From Neoroseomonas terrae (GTDB taxonomy: Bacteria > Pseudomonadota > Alphaproteobacteria > Acetobacterales > Acetobacteraceae): a stretch of 64,000 nucleotides of DNA. The notes beneath the pieces were generated by a model. It was not told where the DNA came from, ran no database searches, and saw only the letters and a program-made list of their open reading frames with translations. The stretch's first letter is position 1. The number at the start of each line of letters is the position of its first letter. Position numbers and translations under genes: made by a program. The stretch spans positions 1 through 64,000 of the forward strand of contig NZ_JAAEDI010000029.1 in NCBI RefSeq assembly GCF_018129025.1, given 5' to 3'. Below, in pieces: positions 33,601 through 42,861 of the stretch.

Positions 33601-33725
33601 AGGTCGGGGGAGGAGAACCTCCTCCGAACCCCCACCCGTTTTCTGACTCTTGGCGCTGCCCGCCGCTGTCAGTCCCCAACAGACAAAAAAAGGAGGGGGA
33701 TCGGGGGAGTTCTCTCCCCCGACCT
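33601..33725. repeat. Inverted palindromic element between rph and rdgB (short variant)
   Basis: The gap of about 150 bases between rph and rdgB is framed by near-perfect inverted arms: AGGTCGGGGGAGGAGAAC at 33601-33618 and GTTCTCTCCCCCGACCT at 33709-33725. The left arm continues with CCTCCTCC and GAACCCCCACCC, the same linker type as in the four larger palindromic pairs, and then TTGGCGCTGCCC. The AAAGGCC hairpin is missing. As RNA it could form a long stem between the two genes. Confidence 0.8.
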
Positions 33726-33741
33726 TTCTTTTCAACCACCC

Positions 33742-34458
33742 TCACAACCCAACCGCCTGCCGCTGCATCGCGAACAGCTCCGCTGTTCCGGCCCGCGCCA
33801 GCCCGAGCAGCGCCATCAGCTCGGCGTCGCTGAACGGCGCGCCTTCGGCGGTGCCTTGTACTTCGACGATCCCGCCGGCGCCGGTCAGGACGAAGTTCGC
33901 GTCGGCGTCGGCCTTGCTGTCCTCGGCGTAGTCGAGGTCGAGCACGGGCGTGCCTTCCCACACCCCGCAGGACACGGCGGCGACCTGGTCCTTCAGCGGG
34001 TTCTTCGTGAGGATGTTCATCTTGCGACAGTGCTCGAAGGCCAGGTGCAGGGCGACCCAGGCGCCGGTGATCGAGGCGCAGCGGGTGCCGCCATCGGCGG
34101 TCAGCACGTCGCAGTCGATCAGGACGGACATTTCGCCCATCGCCTTCATGTCGGTGACGGCGCGGAGCGAGCGGCCGATCAGGCGCTGGATTTCCTGGGT
34201 GCGGCCGGATTGCTTGCCGCGGGCGGCCTCACGGTCGCCACGGGTGTGGGTGGCGCGGGGCAGCATGCCGTATTCGGCCGTGACCCAGCCCTGGCCCTGG
34301 CCGCGCAGGAAGGGCGGGACCTTGCCGTCGACGGAGGCGGTGCAGAGCACTTCGGTCTGGCCCATGCGGATCAGGCAGGACCCTTCGGCGTGGCGGGCGA
34401 AGCCGGGTTCGAGGCTGACGGTGCGCAGCGCGCCGGGGGTGCGGCCTGAAGGGCGCAT
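33742..34458 (-). CDS. rph: Ribonuclease PH
   Basis: The 238-residue product opens [20 protein letters not shown] and has the RNase PH core: [65 protein letters not shown] and [18 protein letters not shown]. It trims the 3' ends of tRNA precursors by phosphorolysis. The order rph-rdgB, divergent from hrcA, is typical of alphaproteobacteria. The longer frame to 35139 runs antisense inside the PfpI gene region and is not used. Confidence 0.95.
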   Translation of the reverse strand: MRPSGRTPGALRTVSLEPGFARHAEGSCLIRMGQTEVLCTASVDGKVPPFLRGQGQGWVTAEYGMLPRATHTRGDREAARGKQSGRTQEIQRLIGRSLRAVTDMKAMGEMSVLIDCDVLTADGGTRCASITGAWVALHLAFEHCRKMNILTKNPLKDQVAAVSCGVWEGTPVLDLDYAEDSKADADANFVLTGAGGIVEVQGTAEGAPFSDAELMALLGLARAGTAELFAMQRQAVGL

Positions 34459-34535
34459 GGGGATATCCAATCGGCAAAGTGGTGGGTGCGGCTCTTCTAG
34501 AGCAAGACCGCCCGGGGCGGGAACGGTGCGGGCGG

Positions 34536-35243
34536 TCAGCCGCCTGCGGCATCCAGCCGGCGCGCTGCTTCTTCGACCGCGGCGGCACGGCGCGCGCGGT
34601 TGGCCGCCGCGGCCTCCCGTACGCCGGCGACCAGGGCGGGCGGCGCGACGAAGGGGGTGCCGGCACGGAAAGGCGGTTCGGGGTCGTATTCGATCGCGAG
34701 CTGAATCCGTTGTGCCGCCTCCTCCCCGACGAGGTCGGCAGCCACGCGCAGCGCCATGTCGATGCCGGAGGTAACGCCGCCGGCGGTGTAGATCGTGCCG
34801 TCCTGCGTCATGCGCGCGTCGCTGACCGTCGCGCCGAAGCGGGGGAGGAGATCGCGGGCCATCCAGTGACTGCCGGCCCGGCGCCCGCGCAGCAGCCCGG
34901 CGGCACCAAGCAGAAGGGAGCCGGTGCAGATGCCGAAGACATGCCCTGCCCCCGCGCCCTGGCGCCGGACGAAGTCCACCGTGTCGGCGTCGAGGATCGC
35001 GTCGTCGGTGCCCGGCCCGCCGGGCACGGCCAGCAGGTCGTATTGCGGCGCGGCGGCGAAATCGGTGTCGGCATGCAGCACCAAGCCGCGATCGGAGCGC
35101 ACCGGGCCGCGGGCCTTGGCCACGACCTCGACCCGCCAACCGGGCATGCGGGCCAGCACCTCGAACGGGCCCGTCATGTCGAGCTGGGTGACGCCCGGAA
35201 AGACCAGGATGCCGGCGACCGGCTGGCGGGGTGTATCGGACAT
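34536..35243 (-). CDS. DJ-1/PfpI-family protein (isonitrile hydratase-like)
   Basis: The 235-residue product has a GATase1-like fold: [39 protein letters not shown], and the nucleophile elbow [15 protein letters not shown] with Cys at about residue 106, then [16 protein letters not shown]. This arrangement is close to isonitrile hydratase (InhA-type) and to AraC-associated DJ-1 domains, but no HTH is fused here. The natural substrate is unknown. It lies 77 bases upstream of rph on the same strand and may share its transcript. Confidence 0.84.
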   Translation of the reverse strand: MSDTPRQPVAGILVFPGVTQLDMTGPFEVLARMPGWRVEVVAKARGPVRSDRGLVLHADTDFAAAPQYDLLAVPGGPGTDDAILDADTVDFVRRQGAGAGHVFGICTGSLLLGAAGLLRGRRAGSHWMARDLLPRFGATVSDARMTQDGTIYTAGGVTSGIDMALRVAADLVGEEAAQRIQLAIEYDPEPPFRAGTPFVAPPALVAGVREAAAANRARRAAAVEEAARRLDAAGG

Positions 35244-35294
35244 CTCATTCTCCCTTGGCCGGCGGCCGCAACTGACCGCCGCCGAGCGTCACGA

Positions 35295-35323
35295 TTGACG
35301 CCGCGATGGTGCCTCCCTAGCTT
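35295..35323 (+). promoter_or_regulatory. Sigma70-like promoter of hrcA
   Basis: TTGACG at 35295-35300 and TAGCTT at 35318-35323 are 17 bases apart, the clearest promoter match in the window. The likely start codon is about 56 bases downstream. I find no CIRCE inverted repeat (TTAGCACTC/GAGTGCTAA) here, so autoregulation of hrcA is not indicated. Confidence 0.52.
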
Positions 35324-35379
35324 TAGTCGACTGTGCAAGGACCTCAACTATTCCGGCCTTGCGAAGCGTGAAAGACGCG

Positions 35380-36456
35380 ATGGGACCGCAGACGAAGCCG
35401 CCAGCCGGCCCAGCGGGGTTCTCCGTTCCGGGCCTCGACAACCGCAGCGCGATGATCCTGCGCGAGCTGGTCGAGACTTTTGTCGAGACGGGTGAACCCG
35501 TTGGTTCGCGTACGCTGTCGCGGCGCCTCCCGCTCGGCCTTTCCCCGGCCACCATCCGCAATGCCATGGCCGACCTCGAGGATGCCGGGCTGCTCTATGC
35601 GCCGCATACCTCGGCCGGACGGCTGCCGACCGAACGCGGGCTGCGGCTGTTCGTGGATGGGCTGCTGGAATTCGGCGCGCTGGGGGAGGAGGAGCGAGGG
35701 GCGATCGCCGCCCGCTGTGCCGCCTCCGGCCGGTCGTTGCAGGAGACGCTGGGCGAGGCCGGGCAGATGCTCTCTGGCCTCGCCGGCGCCGCCGGGCTGG
35801 TGGTGGCCCCGACCGCCGAGGGCGGCGCGGTGCGGCACATAGAATTCGTCGCGCTCGGGCCGGGCCGCGCACTTGTCGTGCTGGTGCATGACGACGGGCA
35901 GGTCGAGAACCGCGTCATCGAGGTGCCGGCCGGCCTGCCGCCGTCGGCGCTGGTGCAGGCATCCAACTACCTGAATGCGCGGCTGACGGGCCGGACGCTC
36001 GAGGAAGCGCGCGGGTTGATCGCCGGCGAGGTCGCGGCGAACCGCACCGCGCTCGACGCGTTGACTCAACAGGTGATCGAGGCGGGCCTCGGCACCTGGA
36101 CCGGCGGGCAGGGCGGGTCGTTGATCATCCGCGGCCAGGCGCGGCTGCTGGAGACCATCGACCAGGCGGCCCGCGTCTCCGAGATCAAGCGGCTGTTCGA
36201 ACGGCTGGAGCAGCAGGAGACGATGCTGCGGCTGCTGGACCTCGCCCAGCGTGGGGAAGGCGTGCAGATCTTCATCGGCGCCGAGAGCGGGCTGTTCGAC
36301 AGCGCGGGGCTGTCGATGGTGGTGGCACCCTTCCGCAACGGGCAGGAGAAGATCGTCGGTGCGATCGGGGTGATCGGGCCGACGCGGATCAACTACGGCC
36401 GCGTGATCCCGGTGGTGGACTACACCGCCCGCGTCATCGGCCGATTGCTCGGCTGA
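35380..36456 (+). CDS. hrcA: Heat-inducible transcription repressor HrcA
   Basis: The product is about 358 residues: an N-terminal winged helix (NRSAMILRELVETFVETGEPVGSRTLSRRL, then SPATIRNAMADLEDAGLL and HTSAGRLPTERGLRLFVD) and the C-terminal GAF-like and insert domains ending GPTRINYGRVIPVVDYTARVIG. HrcA represses groESL and other chaperone genes by binding CIRCE, helped by GroEL. Start is uncertain: ATG 35380 is preferred, GTG 35368 and TTG 35359 are alternatives. grpE, the usual next gene, is absent; a convergent permease gene follows. Confidence 0.93.
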   Translation: MGPQTKPPAGPAGFSVPGLDNRSAMILRELVETFVETGEPVGSRTLSRRLPLGLSPATIRNAMADLEDAGLLYAPHTSAGRLPTERGLRLFVDGLLEFGALGEEERGAIAARCAASGRSLQETLGEAGQMLSGLAGAAGLVVAPTAEGGAVRHIEFVALGPGRALVVLVHDDGQVENRVIEVPAGLPPSALVQASNYLNARLTGRTLEEARGLIAGEVAANRTALDALTQQVIEAGLGTWTGGQGGSLIIRGQARLLETIDQAARVSEIKRLFERLEQQETMLRLLDLAQRGEGVQIFIGAESGLFDSAGLSMVVAPFRNGQEKIVGAIGVIGPTRINYGRVIPVVDYTARVIGRLLG

Positions 36457-37911
36457 TCAGAACGAGCCGAGCAGGCTCCCCAGCACGATCACCACCACCA
36501 GCGCCACCAGCGCACCCACGATCGTCGTCATGACGATGTCGAGGTAGCTGTCCTTGTGGTTCGATCCGCACACCGCGAACAGCGTCACCACCGCGCCGTT
36601 ATGCGGCAGCGCGTCGAGCGTGCCGGCGCTGATCACCGCGACGCGGTGCATCAGCGCGGGGTCGAGGCCGATCTGCGCTGCCAGCGCCATGTAGGTCGGC
36701 CCCAGCGCGTCGAGCGCGATGGTCAGGCCGCCCGAGGCCGACCCCGTCAACGCCGCGAGGATCGTCACCGCCGAGGCGAGCGACACCAGCGGCCCGCCGC
36801 CGATGCCGAGCACCCAGTCCCGCACCGCCTCGAAGGCGGGCATGGCGGCCACCACGGCGCCGAAGCCGACCAGGCTCGCCACGCTGAAGATCGGCAGGAC
36901 AGAGGCGTTGGCGCCGGCATCCATCGTCGCGCGCAGGGATGGCAGGCGCCAGCCGGCGAGCGCCAGCAGCACCGCGATCGCGGCGAGCAGCGCCACCGCG
37001 ACCGACCACACGCCGGCGACCGCCGACAGGCTGGTGCCGCCCCAGCGGGCCTCGGCGAGGAAGGCCGCGTCGATGCGCGGGAGCACGACCATCGACATCA
37101 GCAGGTTGACGGCGACCACGACGATGAGCGGCAGCGCGGCAAGGATGACCGGCAATTCCTTTTCGGTCGCCTGGCTGCGATGCATCTCCGCCGGGTCGAA
37201 TTCGCGGGCCACCGACGCGCGTTCGCGCACCAGCGGGTCGTCCGCCGCGGCATCGACGGGCGGCGGCGCGCCATCACCGAAGCCTTCGCCGGCGGCGCGT
37301 GCGCGCGCCTCCTGCCGCTGCATCCACCACAGGCCGAAGCCGAGCATGATGGCTGAGGCGATCAGTCCGAGACCCGGCGCGGCGAAAGGCGTGGTGCCGA
37401 AGAACGGCATCGGTATGGCGTTCGGGATCGCCGGCGTGCCCGGCATCGCCGACATGGTGAAGGTGAAGGCGCCGACGGCGATCGCGCCGGGCATCAGCCG
37501 GCGCGGGATGCCGGCCTCGCGGAACAGCGCGGTGGCCATGGGGGCGAGCACGAAGATCGCGACGAAGAGTGACACGCCGCCATACGTCACCGCCGCGCCG
37601 GCCAGCGCCACCGACAGGATCGCCCGACGCGGCCCGAGTTTCACGGTCATCCAGCGGGCGATGGTGGCAACGGCGCCGGTATCCTCCATCAGCTTGCCGA
37701 ACAGCGCACCGAGCAGGAACAGCGGGAAGAATTGCGCGACGAAGCGCGCCGCGCTGTTCATGAAGGTCTCCGTCCAGTGGGCGAGCAGCGGCTCCCCGGC
37801 GAAGGCCGCCGCGATCAGCGCCGCCGCGGGCGCGAGCAGCAGTACCGACCAGCCGCGATAGGCAAGCCAGACGAGAAGCGCGAGGCCCGCGAGGATGCCG
37901 AGGAGACCCAT
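36457..37911 (-). CDS. GntP-family permease
   Basis: The 484-residue product has twelve or more hydrophobic segments. The GntP/CitMHS-like core is visible in VTYGGVSLFVAIFVLAPMA, GAFTFTMSAMPGTPAIPNAIP and the C-terminal TGSASGGLTIALDALGP and SAGTLDALPHNGAVVTLF. A hydrophilic loop of about 60 residues (residues 205-265) splits the two halves. Family members are proton symporters for gluconate or related hydroxy acids. It is four bases downstream of the patatin gene, with which it is probably cotranscribed, perhaps importing a hydroxy acid such as hydroxybutyrate; that last point is a guess. Confidence 0.85.
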   Translation of the reverse strand: MGLLGILAGLALLVWLAYRGWSVLLLAPAAALIAAAFAGEPLLAHWTETFMNSAARFVAQFFPLFLLGALFGKLMEDTGAVATIARWMTVKLGPRRAILSVALAGAAVTYGGVSLFVAIFVLAPMATALFREAGIPRRLMPGAIAVGAFTFTMSAMPGTPAIPNAIPMPFFGTTPFAAPGLGLIASAIMLGFGLWWMQRQEARARAAGEGFGDGAPPPVDAAADDPLVRERASVAREFDPAEMHRSQATEKELPVILAALPLIVVVAVNLLMSMVVLPRIDAAFLAEARWGGTSLSAVAGVWSVAVALLAAIAVLLALAGWRLPSLRATMDAGANASVLPIFSVASLVGFGAVVAAMPAFEAVRDWVLGIGGGPLVSLASAVTILAALTGSASGGLTIALDALGPTYMALAAQIGLDPALMHRVAVISAGTLDALPHNGAVVTLFAVCGSNHKDSYLDIVMTTIVGALVALVVVIVLGSLLGSF

Positions 37912-37915
37912 GGGA

Positions 37916-38983
37916 TCAGTCCGTCTTCATCAGGTATTCGATCGGCAGCGTCGAGCGCTTGCCGAGGGCGGGGCCGTGTTCCGAAAGGAAGGCCTCGGCC
38001 GCCGCGCGGCCTTCGTCGCGCAGCAGGCAGAGGAATTCCCATTCCGCATTCAGCTTGGAGGACGCGCCGAGCGTCAGCAGCAGGTCCGACTGCACCAGGT
38101 GAACCCGCATCTGCGCCCAGTGCTTCATCTTCTCGTTGCCGGGGTCCGCGACGTCGCGCAGCAGCGCCATCATCTGCAGTTCCTTCAACAGCACGGCGTT
38201 GAAGGCGACCTCGTTCAGCCGGTTGAGGATGTCGCGGGCGGATTTCGGAATGCCGGGGCGCTCGACCGGGTTGATGCCGACGATGATCGTGTCGTCGGAA
38301 CAGCATTCGTTGATCAGCGGCGTCATGGTGGGATTGCCGGAATAGCCGCCATCCCAATAGGCCTGCCCGTCGATCTCCACCGCCTGGAACATGAAGGGCA
38401 GGCAGGCGGAGGCCATCAGCGCGGCCGGCGAGACATCGGCATTGCGGAACACCCGCGGGCGGCCGGTGTGCACGTTGGTCGCGGTGATGAACAGCTTGAT
38501 GGGCGCGGCGTGGAGCGCGTCGAAGTCGATCGTCTCCGCAAGCACGGAGGCAAGCGGGTTGGGCATGCCGAGATCGAGGTCGTAGGGGGAGAACACCCGC
38601 GTCGCGAGGTCCATCGCCACATAGGCCGGTGAGTTGTCGAGCGACCAGCGGCCCAGCAGCACGTCGAGCGGGCCGCGCTTCAGCGGGCTGAAGGCGGCGG
38701 CCCGGGACACGCGCTTCCAGAATGCCTCGAGCGCGGCGCGCGCCCCCGCCGCGCCACCCTGCATATGGCCATAGGCCATGACAGCGGCATTCATCGCCCC
38801 GGCGGAGGTGCCGGAGATCGCCTCGATCGTCAGCCACTCCTCCTCAAGCAGCCGGTCGAGCACACCCCAGGTGAAGGCGCCATGGCTGCCCCCGCCCTGG
38901 AGCGCGAGGTCAATCAGGAGGGGTTCGCGCGCAGCGTGTGGCCGGCGCACGGCGCGCGCCCGGGGCGGCTTGGTATCGGACAC
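37916..38983 (-). CDS. Patatin-like phospholipase-family protein
   Basis: A GTG at 38983, after a GGGAG ribosome site, gives 355 residues. Catalytic elements of the patatin fold are LALQGGGSHGAFTWGVLD (oxyanion hole), ISGTSAGAMNAAV (Ser in GxSxG) and YWDGGYSGNP (Asp of the dyad). The C-terminal half is helical and specific to this subfamily. Substrate may be a phospholipid, an acylglycerol or intracellular polyhydroxybutyrate. A perfect 17-bp palindrome lies just upstream, suggesting regulated expression. Confidence 0.88.
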   Translation of the reverse strand: MSDTKPPRARAVRRPHAAREPLLIDLALQGGGSHGAFTWGVLDRLLEEEWLTIEAISGTSAGAMNAAVMAYGHMQGGAAGARAALEAFWKRVSRAAAFSPLKRGPLDVLLGRWSLDNSPAYVAMDLATRVFSPYDLDLGMPNPLASVLAETIDFDALHAAPIKLFITATNVHTGRPRVFRNADVSPAALMASACLPFMFQAVEIDGQAYWDGGYSGNPTMTPLINECCSDDTIIVGINPVERPGIPKSARDILNRLNEVAFNAVLLKELQMMALLRDVADPGNEKMKHWAQMRVHLVQSDLLLTLGASSKLNAEWEFLCLLRDEGRAAAEAFLSEHGPALGKRSTLPIEYLMKTD

Positions 38984-39002
38984 GGCGGGCGGCTCCCGTG
39001 GG

Positions 39003-39019
39003 ATTGTGCGTCGCACAAT
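39003..39019 (-). promoter_or_regulatory. Perfect 17-bp palindrome before the patatin gene
   Basis: ATTGTGCG (39003-39010), a central T, and CGCACAAT (39012-39019) form an exact dyad 20-36 bases before the start codon. Its position at the expected promoter or leader suits a repressor site. The 11-base stretch TTGTGCGACGC, one half of this dyad on the minus strand, also occurs on the plus strand at 11546-11556 in the aldo/keto reductase promoter, possibly by chance. Confidence 0.6.
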
Positions 39020-39091
39020 AGCCAGCCCGGCGGCGCCTCGCACCACCGAACTGGGGGTCGGGCTATGCCGACCGTCCCAACGAGGTGCCGG

Positions 39092-40048
39092 TCAGGCCGG
39101 TATCGGCCGCACGCTGGCGCGCAGCGCGTCCAGTACGGAATCCATCGCCGCCTGGAAACCCGGCCCGTCCAGGTAGCCGTCCATCGCGCCGGTGCGGTCG
39201 AGGAAGGTCTTCCACGCCCCGCCCTGCATCCCCTGCCGGAAGCGGTCGTGCAGGGAGGCGGCGATCTCATCCGGCAGACCGGCCGGCGTGCTCAGCCCCT
39301 TCATGTTCTCGATCACCACGTCGTAGCCCAGTTCCCGTAGCGTGGGCGCGTCCGGATGGCTCGGGATGCGTTCTGCGGAGGCGACGGCGAGCGCCTTCAC
39401 CTGCCCGGCCTGGGCGAGGCCCGCCATTTCCTCCGGTGCCAGCACGGCGAGCTCGACCGTGCCGGCCATCAGCGCCTGGAGCGAGGGCGCGCCGCCGGTG
39501 AAGGGCACGTTCAGCAGTTCGATCCCCGCCTTCTGCGACAGCAGCACGAAGACAGCGTGATAGATCGACCCGATGCCGGAGGAGGCGTGCGGGATGGTCC
39601 CCGGCGCACGCTTGGCCGCCTCGACCACCGAGGCGATGTCGCCGTACCGCCCGCCGGTCTTCGCGACGATCAGCAGCGGCTGGCGCGTCAGGCGGATGAT
39701 GGCGCGAAAGGAGCGCTTGGGGTCGTAGGGAACCTCCCGGAAGGCAGGCAGGGAGATGCTCTCGCTGCCGCCATTGACCACCATGTTCAGCCCGTCCGGC
39801 GCCATGCCGGCCACCTGCTGCGCGGCGATCGCCCCGCCCGCGCCGGGGCGGTTGAGGACGACGAGCGGGGTCGGGAAGAAGCGCGATGCGGATTCCGCGA
39901 TGGCCCGCGCCGCCAGATCCGCGCCGCCGCCCGGCGCGAAGCCGACAATGAGCTGGATCGGGCGCGAGGGTTCCCAGGCGGCGCGCGCGAGGCGCGGCGC
40001 GGCGAGCAGGCCGGCGGTGGCGGCGATCAAGGTGCGGCGAGCGGTCAT
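39092..40048 (-). CDS. Bug-family tripartite tricarboxylate receptor (TctC-like)
   Basis: The 318-residue product has a signal peptide (MTARRTLIAATAGLLAAP) and the Bug fold: PIQLIVGFAPGGGADLAARAIAE, VVLNRPGAGGAIAAQQVA, HASSGIGSIYHAVFVLL and VPFTGGAPSLQALMAGTVELAV. Bug proteins bind small carboxylates in the periplasm; most are orphans without TctA/TctB nearby, as here. Located upstream of patatin and GntP on the same strand after 108 bases, it may sense or deliver the acid handled by them. Confidence 0.9.
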   Translation of the reverse strand: MTARRTLIAATAGLLAAPRLARAAWEPSRPIQLIVGFAPGGGADLAARAIAESASRFFPTPLVVLNRPGAGGAIAAQQVAGMAPDGLNMVVNGGSESISLPAFREVPYDPKRSFRAIIRLTRQPLLIVAKTGGRYGDIASVVEAAKRAPGTIPHASSGIGSIYHAVFVLLSQKAGIELLNVPFTGGAPSLQALMAGTVELAVLAPEEMAGLAQAGQVKALAVASAERIPSHPDAPTLRELGYDVVIENMKGLSTPAGLPDEIAASLHDRFRQGMQGGAWKTFLDRTGAMDGYLDGPGFQAAMDSVLDALRASVRPIPA

Positions 40049-40375
40049 GGCGTTCTCTCCCAGCCGATTTTCCCGGAAGCCTAGGCGGATCGGCCCGGCG
40101 GCGGAAGGGCGCCTCACGCGGCCGCGCGGCGAGACTTGCCGATGTCGCAACGATCGATTAGACGCTGCCTGTCCGCCATTGGCACCATGACCGAGGGTCA
40201 CGTGACGTTCTTCCGGCACAACCGCCAGCGTGGCCCTGTCCAGGCCCTGCAGATGCGTTTGCAGGGCTGATCAGGGCACGGACCAGGCGTCCTTCTTCCC
40301 GATCGGCTCATCCCCGGAACACCCGTTCCGCGCCTGACCCCCTGCGGTCGGCCGGGACCGAGGAAGACGACGCCA

Positions 40376-41956
40376 GTGTCCCTGATCTCCGTCCAATCGC
40401 TCGGCATCACGCTGGGCGGACCCCTTCTGTCCAATCTCAACGTCACCGTCCACAAGGGCGACCGCATCGGCGTGGTCGCGGCCAACGGGCGGGGCAAGTC
40501 GACGTTCCTTCGTTGCCTTGCGGGCCTGCTGGACCCCACGGAGGGCCAGTGCCGGTTCGCGCGCCAAGCCCGCGCCAGCCTCATGCTGCAGGACCCTGAG
40601 GCCGCTCTGCTGTCGCTCCCGGTGCGGGATGTCGTGCTAGCGGAACTGCCGGCCGAGACCCGCGCCTGGGAAGGCTGGCGCGCCGATGTGGCGCTTGAGG
40701 CCATGGCGGTCCGCGCGGCGGCGTGGGACCGCCCCCTCGGCGAGCTCAGCGGCGGGTGGCAGCGGATGGTGCTGCTGGCCCGTGCCTGGCTGACCGAGCC
40801 CGAGATCCTGCTGATGGACGAGCCGACCAACCATCTCGACCTGCAGCGGATCGGCCAACTGCAGCGCTGGATGGCCGCGCTGCCGAAGGACACCGCCGTC
40901 CTCGTTGCCAGCCACGACCGCGCTTTCCTGGATGCCGTCACCAACCGGACGCTGTTCCTGCGGCGCGATGCCTCGGTGGACTTCGCGCTGCCCTACACGA
41001 CGGCGCGCGCCAGCCTGGATGAGATGGACGCCGCGACCGGGCGCCGTCATCAGACCGCGCTGCGCGAGGCCGACCGGCTGCGGCGCCAGGCGGCGAAGCT
41101 TCACAATATTGGCGTCAACTCAGGTTCCGACCTGCTGACGGTGAAGACCCGCCAGTTGAAGGATCGTGCGGAGCGCATCGAGACCGCGGCGCGCCCGGCC
41201 CATCGGGAGATGTCCGCGGGGCGCATCCGCCTGGCGGATGGGGGTACCGACGCCAAGGTGCTGCTGGCGATGAACGAGGTGCGCGTGGCGGCCCCCGGCG
41301 GCGTGCCGCTGTTCGCCACGGGCAAGCTATGGGTCCATCCGGGCGACCGCGTCGTGCTGCTGGGCCGCAACGGGGCCGGCAAGTCCCGTCTGCTCGACCT
41401 CGTGGCGCGGGTCGTGCGCGGCGAAGCCCGTGAGGGATTTCGCTGCAATCCCTCGGTGGTGCCGGGAATCTGCGACCAGGCGCTGAGCCATCTGCGGCCG
41501 GACGAGACGCTGAACCAGACGGTCGAGAAGCGCTTCGGCATGGGGCCGGATCGCCTTCGGGCGCTGCTGGCGGGCGCGGGCTTCCCGCTCGAGCGGCAGT
41601 CGCAGCCCGTCTCGGCGCTGTCCAGCGGCCAGCGTGCGCGGCTGGCCATGCTGCTGCTGCGGCTGGAGCAGCCGAACTTCTACCTGCTCGACGAGCCGAC
41701 GAACCACCTGGACATCGAGGGGCAGGAGGCGCTGGAGGCCGAGCTGACCCGTGGCGAGGCGGCCTGCCTGCTCGTCTCCCACGATCGTCGTTTCGTGCGG
41801 AATGTCGGCAACCGCTTCTGGCTCATCGAACGCGGCAGGCTGGTGGAGACCGACACGCCCGATGCGTTCTTCGCCGCCGCGATGGAGGAGCGGCCGCCCA
41901 TCAGCCATACGCCTCGTCGAGCGCCTGGAATCGCGGCAGATCCACCAGGGTGCTGA
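40376..41956 (+). CDS. ABC-F family ATPase
   Basis: A GTG at 40376 gives 526 residues with two ABC cassettes and no membrane segment. Cassette 1: GVVAANGRGKSTFLRCL (Walker A), LGELSGGWQRM (signature), ILLMDEPTNHLDL (Walker B). Cassette 2: LLGRNGAGKSRLLDLV, SALSSGQRARLAML, YLLDEPTNHLDIEG. ABC-F proteins act on ribosomes; roles include translation rescue and antibiotic protection. The linker (about residues 195-290) is short and charged. The last 56 bases overlap the 3' end of the convergent ICL/PEPM gene. Confidence 0.88.
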   Translation: MSLISVQSLGITLGGPLLSNLNVTVHKGDRIGVVAANGRGKSTFLRCLAGLLDPTEGQCRFARQARASLMLQDPEAALLSLPVRDVVLAELPAETRAWEGWRADVALEAMAVRAAAWDRPLGELSGGWQRMVLLARAWLTEPEILLMDEPTNHLDLQRIGQLQRWMAALPKDTAVLVASHDRAFLDAVTNRTLFLRRDASVDFALPYTTARASLDEMDAATGRRHQTALREADRLRRQAAKLHNIGVNSGSDLLTVKTRQLKDRAERIETAARPAHREMSAGRIRLADGGTDAKVLLAMNEVRVAAPGGVPLFATGKLWVHPGDRVVLLGRNGAGKSRLLDLVARVVRGEAREGFRCNPSVVPGICDQALSHLRPDETLNQTVEKRFGMGPDRLRALLAGAGFPLERQSQPVSALSSGQRARLAMLLLRLEQPNFYLLDEPTNHLDIEGQEALEAELTRGEAACLLVSHDRRFVRNVGNRFWLIERGRLVETDTPDAFFAAAMEERPPISHTPRRAPGIAADPPGC

Positions 41957-42758
41957 ACTCGGCGTAGCTCATCATCGCGTCGGCGGCGGCCGGCGTGCCG
42001 TCCCGCTTCAGCACGGCGAGCGCATCGGCCATCGCGCGCGCCGCGCTGAACAGCGCGGTGACGGCATAGAGCACGACGGCGAAGCCCATCTGTTCCAGCG
42101 CCTGCGCCGTCAGCGCCGTCGTCTCGTTGCCATCGACGATGCTGACGACCTTGGGGCCGGGGACGCGGCGGGCGACGATCTCCACCTCCTCGATGCGCTT
42201 GATGCCGTCGACGAAGACGAGATCGACGCCGGCATCCTGGTACATCAGCGCGCGGCGGACGGCCTCGTCGGCGCCGATCGCCGGCATGGCGTCGGTGCGG
42301 CCGATCACCAGCGGGCCATTCGCCGGGCGGGAGGCGATGGCGCAGCGCAGCCGGCGGGCGGCCTCATCCGCAGCGATCAGGCGGATGCCGGCGAGCTGGC
42401 CGCACCGTTTGGGCGCCACCTGGTCCTCCAGATGCACGGCGGCAACGCCGGCCTGGGCGTATTCCTCCATGGTGCGGGCGATGTTGGCGGGTCCGCCGTA
42501 TCCGGTGTCGGCATCGGCGATGATCGGGATGGTCACGGCGCGGACCATGTCGCGGGCGTGCGTGGTCATCTCGGTTTGCGTCAGCAGGCCAATGTCGGGG
42601 CGCCCGAGCCGTGAGGCCGTGGCGCCGAAGCCGGTCATGTAGATCGCCTCGAAGCCGGCGCGCTCGATCAACCGCGCGGCCAGCGCGTCCGGCGCGCCGG
42701 GGGCGGAGATGATGCCGCCCGTGGCGAGGCGGGCGCGAAATCGGTCGGCTGCGGTCAT
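41901..42758 (-). CDS. Isocitrate lyase/PEP mutase-family enzyme
   Basis: The 285-residue TIM-barrel product has ISAPGAPDALAARLIERAGFEAIYMTGFGA, PIIADADTGYGG (Mg-binding Asp residues), AAVHLEDQVAPKRCGQLAG (the KKCG-type catalytic loop), and IGRTDA. It belongs to the group with methylisocitrate lyase, oxaloacetate decarboxylase and carboxyphosphonoenolpyruvate mutase. The KRCG loop supports a C-C lyase. Which 2,3-disubstituted malate or oxaloacetate derivative it cleaves cannot be said. Confidence 0.86.
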   Translation of the reverse strand: MTAADRFRARLATGGIISAPGAPDALAARLIERAGFEAIYMTGFGATASRLGRPDIGLLTQTEMTTHARDMVRAVTIPIIADADTGYGGPANIARTMEEYAQAGVAAVHLEDQVAPKRCGQLAGIRLIAADEAARRLRCAIASRPANGPLVIGRTDAMPAIGADEAVRRALMYQDAGVDLVFVDGIKRIEEVEIVARRVPGPKVVSIVDGNETTALTAQALEQMGFAVVLYAVTALFSAARAMADALAVLKRDGTPAAADAMMSYAEFSTLVDLPRFQALDEAYG

Positions 42759-42861
42759 CGGCGTTGTCTCCCTGGGCGGCGAGACTGTGAAGGCGTGAAG
42801 GATTCGGCAAGGGCTGGCCCGCCACTCTGCGCCGGTTCCCCGCTGCAGGAGGCAGCCGCGC

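Noticed and set aside
35244-35379. CIRCE element before hrcA
   Set aside because: No TTAGCACTC/GAGTGCTAA dyad could be found.
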